Shown here: one piece after another, positions 9,068 through 16,157 of the stretch
How the letters are laid out: every line of letters begins with the position of its first letter
How positions within the stretch are numbered: position 1 is the first letter of the stretch
Origin: Symsagittifera roscoffensis
Lineage: Eukaryota; Xenacoelomorpha; Acoela; Convolutidae
Reading direction: 5' to 3'
Assembly (NCBI RefSeq): GCF_963678635.1
Contig: NC_087062.1
Location: 70,275,345 to 70,339,344, forward strand
DNA length: 64,000 nucleotides
The notes under the pieces: model-generated
Told to the model about the DNA's origin: nothing
Database searches by the model: none
Seen by the model: the letters and a program-made list of their open reading frames with translations, nothing else
Translations under genes and position numbers: made by a program

Positions 9068-9511
9068 CTAGGGAGTTGATGACGTCGCCTCATCAGCTTC
9101 CATGGGCGCGGCGCCCGGCAACTTGGTTCGGCTGTTCCTCGAACTGTCTCTAGAATCGGCCATTGCACCCAAGCGGCTGGACAAAGCCCTCGAGTTGAAG
9201 AAGGGTGGATTTGGGGGTGGTTCGAATGTGACCTGTGCCGTCTCTAGCAACTCTGCCTCCAATGCGCTTATGTGCCTTTGGAAGACGTCATTCAACCACT
9301 CCACCCCTCTGGGCCTATCAAAGTGAATCCCATCCGAGGATGCATCGTCAGGGAAAGCGGATAGCTCCATTTGCTCGGCCACGTCCAACAACCCAACGGG
9401 GAGGACACTTCTTCGGTTTATCTGCCTGATTATTTCGTTCAGGTTTCGCACTTTTGTGTTCATTTGCATTGCATGCTGGTCCGCTTTCATGTTATAAGGG
9501 ATGGTGCACAC
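9068..9511 (-). CDS. Downstream ORF, part 2: SGNH C-terminus with DxxH
   Basis: This frame is open upstream of its first ATG (9511). SSDGIHFDRPRG supplies SGNH block V, with D60 and H63 of the readable fragment. This matches the catalytic Asp and His of the family and follows the GTND block at normal spacing. After residue ~95 the sequence turns into a Pro/Ser/Ala-rich linker. It ends at TAG 9068-9070, and the same frame continues immediately as the next segment, so the stop may be a mutation or a readthrough site. Confidence 0.75.
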   Translation of the reverse strand: MCTIPYNMKADQHAMQMNTKVRNLNEIIRQINRRSVLPVGLLDVAEQMELSAFPDDASSDGIHFDRPRGVEWLNDVFQRHISALEAELLETAQVTFEPPPNPPFFNSRALSSRLGAMADSRDSSRNSRTKLPGAAPMEADEATSSTP

Positions 9512-9690
9512 CGTAAGAATAGCCGGATCATTTGAATCCGCAATTCCTCAAGAATGCAGCTCATCTTGTCGTGCAGCCTCGCCACCTTCCTTGCTTCCCC
9601 CCTGGACATGTCATTCGTCCCGATCATCAGAGTCACCGTGTATACTCTTGCCATACCTAGCATCTCAAGTGTCGCTAGCAGCTAGCATCT
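9485..9690 (-). pseudogene. Frame-shifted middle of the SGNH domain (block III GTND)
   Basis: In the frame between the flanking ORFs, the stretch VYTVTLMIGTNDMSRGEA is readable, with GTND encoded at 9610-9621. GxND is SGNH block III. Both flanking ORFs are in one frame and this segment is in another, so there are two opposite indels (near 9670 and 9535). It is too short for a normal ORF call. Confidence 0.75.
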
Positions 9691-11011
9691 GCGGCGTCGC
9701 GGCTCCAGCAAAGCTCAAGATCCCCGTTTGCCAATGGGACTGGATCCGGGTCAGCACCCGCAACAAGCTGTCCCCTATGATCAAGTGGACCGCCCCCTCA
9801 GGCACACGTGGCTGCGTGTGGTATTCCACCCAAGCTGCGTTATGGAAGCAATCTCTCCTGTCTCTCTGCGCCGTGCTCCAGTCCATCCGATTGTGCCTGT
9901 GGTATCTACCTTCCGTATTCTTTTTGTAACTCGAGATTACCACACTCCTGACAGGTTGCTCCCCCCACGTCGAGGGTAAGTCCACTCTTGCTGGACTCTC
10001 GCGATTCCTTAGTTGTAGCCGCTCGGGCAACTCTTTCAGTCGTGACGAGCTACCACTCACCTGACTACTACCCGGCGTCGAACTCGGCGTATATCCAGGC
10101 AGCGCGACGTCCATCAACGGGCGTATTTCTTGTGTCTCCAGACCACGCAGGGAGGACGCTGATTCAGACGGTATCCACACCTCCAACCCTTCGTTCATAT
10201 GTTCTTGAGCAGCACGATCGAGGTTGAATCGTCCCTTCGACCTAGGAGCTTCATCCACCTCCATACGTGACTCTGGTCTTGAGCCGGTCACCACCCGCTC
10301 TTTGGGCCTAGCCCCTTTCTGCATGTCGAGCTCGCGTTGTCGTTGCTGGATCCTTTCAAGCTCTGACTTCAGCTGCTCGCAATTTGCGGCATTCTCTCGC
10401 ACCCTTTCTGCCTGTAGCTGTTCAGCTCTCATCATGTCCAGTTCCCTCCGCGCTTGATCCCTCTCAACTTTTGCCTGATCTCTCTCGAGCACCGCTTGAT
10501 CCCGGTCAAGGTTCGCCTTGTTCTTCTCCCGCTGAGTCCTCTCAAGCTCTCTCTTCATGATACTGACGTCCGGATACGCTTCCCCCGTCTGCTGTGCTCG
10601 AGACATCAATGGTGTCTTGCTCGTGCTTTGGCCCGTGGATCTGACTGATGGTCTGACCGGCAGTGGGAATTCCCCTGCACCATACTCAGTATTATTGCTC
10701 AAGCCAGGGTTCCTTGCCAAATCGAACCCCTTTATTGCTCCATCCACGTTCCAAGACAGCCACCTGGTTTGCTCTTGATTAGATATTCCATCGGTGGTGT
10801 AGCCCACCATCAAAACTGCTTCTGTCGCAGACTCTCGGCACTCGCCCTCATCCTCCAACTGGAGGATGGCATTCAACATCACTGCCATTCTCTCATCCAC
10901 TTGAGTATAATCCAGGTCCCTTAGACGTCTGTACAATTCGTCAACTGTGGTTTTTTTCAAAGCCGATGGCATGGACTTCCAGAATCGATCTGCCATTTCC
11001 GAGATTTCCAA
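9665..11011 (-). CDS. Downstream ORF, part 1: coiled coil and SGNH/GDSL hydrolase block I
   Basis: The first codon of the open frame is TTG. The better start is the ATG at 10996 (MADRFWKSMPSALKK). Residues ~150-235 are a strong coiled coil made of REL/RDQA repeats. Residues ~235-395 are Ser/Pro-rich. Near the C-terminus LIIGDSLLR gives the SGNH nucleophile motif (G413, D414, S415) followed by ILSFAGAATPQML, which resembles block II. The frame then stops by frameshift, and the remaining catalytic blocks lie just downstream in other frames. SGNH hydrolases are Ser-His esterases/acyl hydrolases. The natural substrate here is unknown. Confidence 0.75.
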   Translation of the reverse strand: MEISEMADRFWKSMPSALKKTTVDELYRRLRDLDYTQVDERMAVMLNAILQLEDEGECRESATEAVLMVGYTTDGISNQEQTRWLSWNVDGAIKGFDLARNPGLSNNTEYGAGEFPLPVRPSVRSTGQSTSKTPLMSRAQQTGEAYPDVSIMKRELERTQREKNKANLDRDQAVLERDQAKVERDQARRELDMMRAEQLQAERVRENAANCEQLKSELERIQQRQRELDMQKGARPKERVVTGSRPESRMEVDEAPRSKGRFNLDRAAQEHMNEGLEVWIPSESASSLRGLETQEIRPLMDVALPGYTPSSTPGSSQVSGSSSRLKELPERLQLRNRESPARVDLPSTWGEQPVRSVVISSYKKNTEGRYHRHNRMDWSTAQRDRRDCFHNAAWVEYHTQPRVPEGAVHLIIGDSLLRVLTRIQSHWQTGILSFAGAATPQMLAASDT

Positions 11012-11472
11012 GTGATCTTGAGGATTAGCAACTTGAGTTTTACCTGAGCAACTTGAGTATTAGCAACTTGAGTTTACCTGAGCAACTTGAGTTTACTTCT
11101 TGAGGTGTCGTTCAACTTGTGTTCTCTTTCTTCAATTGAATACAGTTGAGTAGTCAATTTGACTTTACCAAATCAATCTGAAAATAACACCCCATTTTTA
11201 GACAGGCTGTGTTCCTACCCTAAAAACCCCCCTTCACTACTATATTTAAAACCCTTTCCTTTCCGTCTTACTAAAATAGTTCAATTGGAAATCTTCTAAA
11301 AAATGCAGATTCATTTTATGTTTTAGCACCATCAATCATTTAAAATGTTAATTGTCATGCCAATCACCTCTAAAATTCTTTACCTGTTTTGTACCCCCAC
11401 ACCTAACTCGAGATTCTTCCCTCATGCCCAACTCGAGACCCCCGTGTACCCGACTCTGGCGATGCTCAAGTA
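10997..11472 (-). other. Spacer between pol and the downstream ORF
   Basis: This stretch of about 475 bp is non-coding by every frame. It has several copies of GAGCAACTTGAGTTT-like words at 11030-11100 and C-rich runs at 11210-11240. A subgenomic or spliced message would have to use this region to express the downstream ORF, but no decisive splice signal can be called. Confidence 0.55.
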
Positions 11473-11562
11473 TTATTTCTTGTGAAGATGCACCATTATC
11501 TCAGTTTCTGCGAAGACCACGTGTAGGATAGCGTACAATTCCCTTGGGCTCAACTTCCCCTG
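11473..11562 (-). other. Out-of-frame C-terminal end of the macro-like domain
   Basis: After a 1-nt shift near the GGGGAAG run (about 11555), a second frame continues as LSPRELYAILHVVF and further hydrophobic residues, ending at TAA 11473-11475. This helix-strand ending is where macro domains of the TARG1 type normally finish. It places the true pol stop here rather than at 11550. Confidence 0.6.
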
Positions 11563-13052
11563 TTTGGGTCATACACCGGCATTGAGACCTCCGTTATCCC
11601 TCTTTCAATCACGAAGTCTCGTAGTCTCGTTAGTGCCAACATCACGTGTTCAGGATCGATCGTGTTCCTGTCATTGACCCTCGTCACTAGGAAGCACAGG
11701 TATTTGCCCGGGACTTGTGCTACTGATGGTGGAAGCGCGGCCATTCCTCCCAGTCCCGGTCTCTGTCTAAACAGAAACTCCCCGTTCTGGTACTCTCTCT
11801 TGAAGTCAGCTTCCAGTCTTGATTTGAAACTCATGTCCGCAGTGATACAGATTGCGCTAGTCCTGTCTGACAGAATGAAGTCACTATCCGTTATCAGGAT
11901 ATTTTCTGAGTATTCGTTTGGTATTTCAAACTTCGTTTTGAAATTCCGTCCTATGGTAGGCTCGGCCTCCTCCCCTTCCACTTCCAGTCCGCACTTTTCT
12001 CTCACTTCTCTGAGTTTCTTTATCATCAAATTTTTGGTGTGGGTAAGTCCTACCCCCACTCCCCGGACAAAAATATTTATCGACGTCCCCGTCGATGATG
12101 CTGGGTCTGAATTATCCGGCGGAATGTCGAGCGGGCTGTCTGTTGCCGTCCAGCCAAAAAGAGGATCCTCCGTTTTCATGTACTTCCCCGCTGATATGTC
12201 AACTTGCTGTATGCTCTGTCCTTCCTCGCTTCCGTTTTTGACATCGCGCATCCATTCTAATATCCTCAGGTTCGTATTCTCCCTCCTCTCTATCTCGCTC
12301 TGTTCTAAATCCGTCTCCCGCTCCGGCGTCGAGTAGTCTTCCTGTGGGTAGTGTTCATTATCGTCGATGATCTGCCATTCACCATCCGCCGCCAGCTCGC
12401 CCACACTTATTAGTTCTTTGCTTAGGTTATCGGGCTGTATCTTGTTGATCAGGAAATTGTCCCCGTACCTGTTGTACCTCATGCCTGTGCGTTTGCGATT
12501 GCCACTCCTTGTCCCCGCTGGTATTGACAAGTCTGGTTTTGTCCACTTCGGCACCTCACCTTGCTCCGGATCGTTCCAATCTTCTTCCACAAAAGATTCC
12601 GCTTCAGAGTCCGCGTCTATTTTTTCATTGTCATCCAGACTCAAGTTCTCATTGCCATCATTCTTATCTCTGGTGCCTTTTTCATTCACTTCACATGCTG
12701 GTTCCACCAGTAGGTACTCTAGTCCCTCCATGTCCTTTGGTATACACCAGTCCTCTGGGGATGGGACATGAGGCTTCAGGTTCTCATAATGTGCTGCTCG
12801 CCCAGTACTCAAGCGGTAGAACCGTCCTTGTTGATGTACTTCAGTTATCATGAAAGGTCCTCTCCATTTCTTGAGTAGTTTCTTCGTCCCTTTGGGCGGT
12901 ATCACATTCTGGAAAACCCACACATACTGGCCCACTTCATATGGCTTCGCCTGTAATATTTTTTCATCATATTTCTTGCGCTGTCTCATTTTTGCCTGCG
13001 CAGTGTTCCTCCTGCATAGCTCGTTTATTTCTTGCTGTCCTCTTTCCTTCAT
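11550..13052 (-). CDS. pol: Integrase C-terminal GPF module, acidic linker and macro-like domain
   Basis: The 500-residue frame starts inside integrase (GQQEINELCRRNTAQ) and has the GPY/F-type C-terminal module at about residues 38-90 with KKWRGPF. A long acidic Ser/Thr-rich linker follows (about 90-330). Residues ~370-500 resemble the TARG1/ALC1-like branch of macro domains. The visible pattern is a beta strand plus SDF, DRTSAICITAD, a conserved F-containing helix, YLCFLVTR, a helix (ALTRLRDFVIERGI) and EVSMP. The last beta-alpha element is out of frame just downstream. The usual IGCGLD loop and Lys of the TARG1 catalytic pair are not present, so ADP-ribose hydrolysis is uncertain. A related relic elsewhere in the window keeps the same domain. 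Confidence 0.8.
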   Translation of the reverse strand: MKERGQQEINELCRRNTAQAKMRQRKKYDEKILQAKPYEVGQYVWVFQNVIPPKGTKKLLKKWRGPFMITEVHQQGRFYRLSTGRAAHYENLKPHVPSPEDWCIPKDMEGLEYLLVEPACEVNEKGTRDKNDGNENLSLDDNEKIDADSEAESFVEEDWNDPEQGEVPKWTKPDLSIPAGTRSGNRKRTGMRYNRYGDNFLINKIQPDNLSKELISVGELAADGEWQIIDDNEHYPQEDYSTPERETDLEQSEIERRENTNLRILEWMRDVKNGSEEGQSIQQVDISAGKYMKTEDPLFGWTATDSPLDIPPDNSDPASSTGTSINIFVRGVGVGLTHTKNLMIKKLREVREKCGLEVEGEEAEPTIGRNFKTKFEIPNEYSENILITDSDFILSDRTSAICITADMSFKSRLEADFKREYQNGEFLFRQRPGLGGMAALPPSVAQVPGKYLCFLVTRVNDRNTIDPEHVMLALTRLRDFVIERGITEVSMPVYDPNRGS

Positions 13053-15975
13053 ACTCCGGGTAAAAGAACGTCAGGGGCATCGCTCTCTTTTTGCCTGTCA
13101 ACATCATGAATGGACTGATTCCCGTCGTTGAGTGTTGAGTACTGTTGTATGCCCCTACGACTTGAGGCAGATACTTATCCCAGTCCGTCATAAATCTAGA
13201 GCAGTATACCCTCAGCATGTTCACCAACGTTCTATTCTGTCTTTCTACCAGTCCGTTGGTCTGAGGATGGTAAGTCGTCGAGTGTGCTTGAGCTATGTGT
13301 GACCTCTTCATTAATTCCTTAGTCAAGTCCCCCACAAAGGCTTTGCCGTTGTCTGACTGAAAAGTCATTGGACAACCATACCTTGATATCCAATGGGTTA
13401 TCAAGTGGTCACAAGTCTCCTCTGCTGAAGCTGTTTGACACGGCACCGCTTCTGCCAGTTTTGTGAAGTGATCAATTATAACCAGTATCTGGTTATACCC
13501 CGACTCCGTCATACAGATCTTCTGATGGTCTATCTGCACCACTTCATTAAATTCCGAGCTTTCCACCGACTTGAGTGGGAATTTCATCTTCCTTGGATCT
13601 TTCACTTGCAAGCATGCCAGGCATGCATTCACCCACCTCTCACAGGCTTTCCTCAATCCCGGCCAATCGAACCTGTGAAGTATTCTTTGTTGCACTTTGT
13701 CTATCCCCTGATGCCCCATTTGATCATGTGATCTGAACAGCACCTCTGTCTGATATAATTGTGGTAGTATGATGAGGTTGTGCTTGTGTAGTATCTTGTC
13801 TTCTTCTTTTCTCTTGCATGCTACAACCCCATCAGCCGTGTGATAGAGCAACTCTTTCCTCTCTTTATAGAACTGGCTCAGGATCTTGTAGCTGTCTTCT
13901 TCAAGCTCCCCTTTCTCCTTGGACCCCGTTCGGATCCATTTGGAGAGATTGCTTGTCATTTTGCCATTCTTCTGGGCTCTTATCAGGTCCGACAGCCTAT
14001 ATCTCGCTTTGACATGTTCCTTCAGCGCCATGATTTGCCCATTCATCTCCCCAGGGTTGTGGACGTCGTCATTCAGCTTCACGCACACTATCCTCCTTAC
14101 AACCTTCATGTCGTCTTCCGGCACCAGATTTGTTCTCACATTTGAATTGCATGATAGCTCCCTGAATGGCTTCCTCAAAACTGCAATCCTTTCAAGTTCT
14201 TCACCACCTCGTATCTCCTGTACGTCCATGTTGAAGGTTCCTGAGGACGGATCTGTTTGTAGTTCTCTGTCGTGGTGTATAATCTTTTCCTCTGCTAGTA
14301 TCATGTAGAGACTATCTTGATCGTCACTGCTCGCCTCCGAGTCCTCATCCCACATTTCACACTCCCCGGACAAATTTTCTCCTTCAGTGTTTTCTTCTTC
14401 TGTGTTTTCTTCTTCTGTGGACGTGGACCGCTCCCCGGACTCTTGACCTGGTCCCAGGTATTCAGCTTCTTCCTTGAATTCCACTCTCTTTCTCCTGACT
14501 CTAGTCTGTTCAAGTAATTCAGCTGGGATCTTTTCAACCAGTGACTGCACCACTTCCTTCCCATCAAGGTTAGTCACCTTCGAGGTATTTCTATCACTGG
14601 CTGTCCCGCTCTTTCGCAGTATTGTGACCTCAGGTTCCTCTTTACCGTTTTCTTGAATCACGGGCCTATCATCTGCTAGTCTCTCGAGTAACCCTTTAAG
14701 TCTTCGTCTATTTGTGCTTCCCCCGTCTCTACCTGGTTGAGATCGTAGCCTTTTGCTTTGAGCGTCTCCCTCACGATCTTTGACTTGAGCATTATTCCTA
14801 TCGGCATCCCTCGGTTCTTTCTCAGGATTGTTTTTTTTTGTAGTTTCCCTTGGTAACTCGGGGTGATCTTCTATTGGTTTGCCTGATTTGTCCAACCATC
14901 TCGTGAGAGGAAGACTGTCATACGTTTCCTTGTCCATGAAGGAGAAGCCATCTTTGATCTCAGGTCTATCTGCCTCCCTCTGTTCTTGTCTCTCGTAGAA
15001 CTCCGTCTTCTTGCTCAAGCTGTCAGCATTTTGATGTTTGTCTCGTGTTCTGTGCTCAATTATCATATTGTATCCGTCCAGGCGAACTATCCACCTCCCA
15101 ATGTAACTTTGGTCCATTGAGTATGTCTTCAGCCAGCTTAGTGCCCGGTTGTCGACTCGCAACTTGAATGGCTCACTCCCTAGGTATGCCCTATATTTCT
15201 CGACAAAGGTAACCACCGCGAACATCTCTGCTTTCGGTGCTCCGTACTTCATTTCCGTGTCACTTAGGACTTTGCTCCCGTACGCTATCGGTCTCAAGAC
15301 TGTCTTCCCGTTCCACTCTTGTTCTTGGTGGAGAATTCCAGATATCGCTACTACCGACGCGTCCGTATCCAGTACGTACATCCCCTTCTCTGTTGGCATC
15401 CCTAGTACTGGTGCCTCGCACAACTCTTTCTTTATTCTCTGGAATGACTCTTCTGCTGCGTTATTCCACGTGAACTTCTTGCCCTTGCGCCTCATTAACT
15501 GTTGCATCGGATAAACCTTGTCCGCATAGCCTTTGACGAATTCCCTATAGTAATTTGCAAAACCCAGAAAGCTCATCAATTGGTGTTCCGTTTTCGGCGA
15601 TTTCCAAGTTAGAACTGCTTCCACTGCGTCTGGATCTGGTCTGATGCCGTGTTTGTTCACCATCCTGCCCAAGTATTTTATCCAGTCCTTGAGTATCTCA
15701 CACTTTGATGGTTTACACTTCAGCCCCGACCTCTTCATACACGCAAATACTTCGTCAAGTCTTTCAATGTGGTCCTCTAGTGTGGGTGTCGCTATTACCA
15801 CGTCATCCACATAGCACATTACCAGATTGCCATACTTCTTCGTCATGCCATCAATCGCTGAAACGTGGCTGTGGCATTGCAAAGTCCAAACGGCATCCAT
15901 TTCCAATGAAACAGACCCAACTCGCAGGCAAAGCCTGTCTTGTCCCTGTCCTGCTTCCTGAGTGGTACCTGCCAA
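12967..15975 (-). CDS. pol: RT (YVDD), RNase H, acidic insertion, integrase zinc and catalytic domains
   Basis: Real similarity starts near residue 40, because the first ~38 residues are an out-of-frame reading of the upstream RT. YVDD is at residues 55-58. RNase H spans ~198-322 with LDTDAS, E250, VDN at 274-276 and NADSLSKK. Residues ~330-620 form an unusual ~290-residue insertion, acidic and low-complexity around 500-555. The integrase H2C2 finger uses H750, H755, C785 and C788. The catalytic triad is D816, D875 and E911, with the 35-residue spacing of DD35E enzymes. The frame runs off into a shadow reading after LTFFYPEYEG, and the integrase C-terminus is in the next frame. The proteins reverse-transcribe the RNA and insert the cDNA. 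Confidence 0.92.
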   Translation of the reverse strand: MAGTTQEAGQGQDRLCLRVGSVSLEMDAVWTLQCHSHVSAIDGMTKKYGNLVMCYVDDVVIATPTLEDHIERLDEVFACMKRSGLKCKPSKCEILKDWIKYLGRMVNKHGIRPDPDAVEAVLTWKSPKTEHQLMSFLGFANYYREFVKGYADKVYPMQQLMRRKGKKFTWNNAAEESFQRIKKELCEAPVLGMPTEKGMYVLDTDASVVAISGILHQEQEWNGKTVLRPIAYGSKVLSDTEMKYGAPKAEMFAVVTFVEKYRAYLGSEPFKLRVDNRALSWLKTYSMDQSYIGRWIVRLDGYNMIIEHRTRDKHQNADSLSKKTEFYERQEQREADRPEIKDGFSFMDKETYDSLPLTRWLDKSGKPIEDHPELPRETTKKNNPEKEPRDADRNNAQVKDREGDAQSKRLRSQPGRDGGSTNRRRLKGLLERLADDRPVIQENGKEEPEVTILRKSGTASDRNTSKVTNLDGKEVVQSLVEKIPAELLEQTRVRRKRVEFKEEAEYLGPGQESGERSTSTEEENTEEENTEGENLSGECEMWDEDSEASSDDQDSLYMILAEEKIIHHDRELQTDPSSGTFNMDVQEIRGGEELERIAVLRKPFRELSCNSNVRTNLVPEDDMKVVRRIVCVKLNDDVHNPGEMNGQIMALKEHVKARYRLSDLIRAQKNGKMTSNLSKWIRTGSKEKGELEEDSYKILSQFYKERKELLYHTADGVVACKRKEEDKILHKHNLIILPQLYQTEVLFRSHDQMGHQGIDKVQQRILHRFDWPGLRKACERWVNACLACLQVKDPRKMKFPLKSVESSEFNEVVQIDHQKICMTESGYNQILVIIDHFTKLAEAVPCQTASAEETCDHLITHWISRYGCPMTFQSDNGKAFVGDLTKELMKRSHIAQAHSTTYHPQTNGLVERQNRTLVNMLRVYCSRFMTDWDKYLPQVVGAYNSTQHSTTGISPFMMLTGKKRAMPLTFFYPEYEGKRTARNKRAMQEEHCAGKNETAQEI

Positions 15976-16139
15976 AAAGCCGAGCCTGAATCAACAGTCG
16001 TAAAAAATTTTGCATCACCTAACTTCGAGAGGCTCTCATCAATCCTAGGTATGGGATAGGCATCCTTCACCGTGACGGAGTTCAGGAATCGAAAGTCACA
16101 ACAAAACCTCAACTGGTCGCCTTTCTTTTTGGCCATCAC
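15843..16139 (-). CDS. pol: Reverse transcriptase, N-terminal palm/fingers (fragment)
   Basis: This is the same frame as the preceding protease ORF, beyond the in-frame TAA. It contains RT blocks with QLRFCCDFRFLN, YPIPRIDESL, FFTTVDSGSAFWQVPL and FGLCNATATFQRLM. The D in TTVDSGSAFWQ fits the first catalytic Asp. The frame ends just before the YVDD block, which lies in the next frame, so an indel near 15845-15870 splits RT in two. Confidence 0.9.
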   Translation of the reverse strand: MMAKKKGDQLRFCCDFRFLNSVTVKDAYPIPRIDESLSKLGDAKFFTTVDSGSAFWQVPLRKQDRDKTGFACELGLFHWKWMPFGLCNATATFQRLMA

Positions 16140-16157
16140 TACTCCACACGCCCACGG

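Noticed and set aside
2418-11011. Envelope glycoprotein gene
   Set aside because: No signal peptide, fusion peptide, cleavage site or C-terminal membrane anchor is seen. The domains present are coiled coil, SGNH-type and unknown helical regions.
11662-12336. Plus-strand ORF of 224 residues
   Set aside because: Antisense shadow of the integrase/macro ORF, low-complexity Ser/Leu content.
11550-12700. Chromodomain at the integrase C-terminus
   Set aside because: The region after the GPF module is an acidic linker without the aromatic cage pattern. The folded part further on fits a macro-like domain better.
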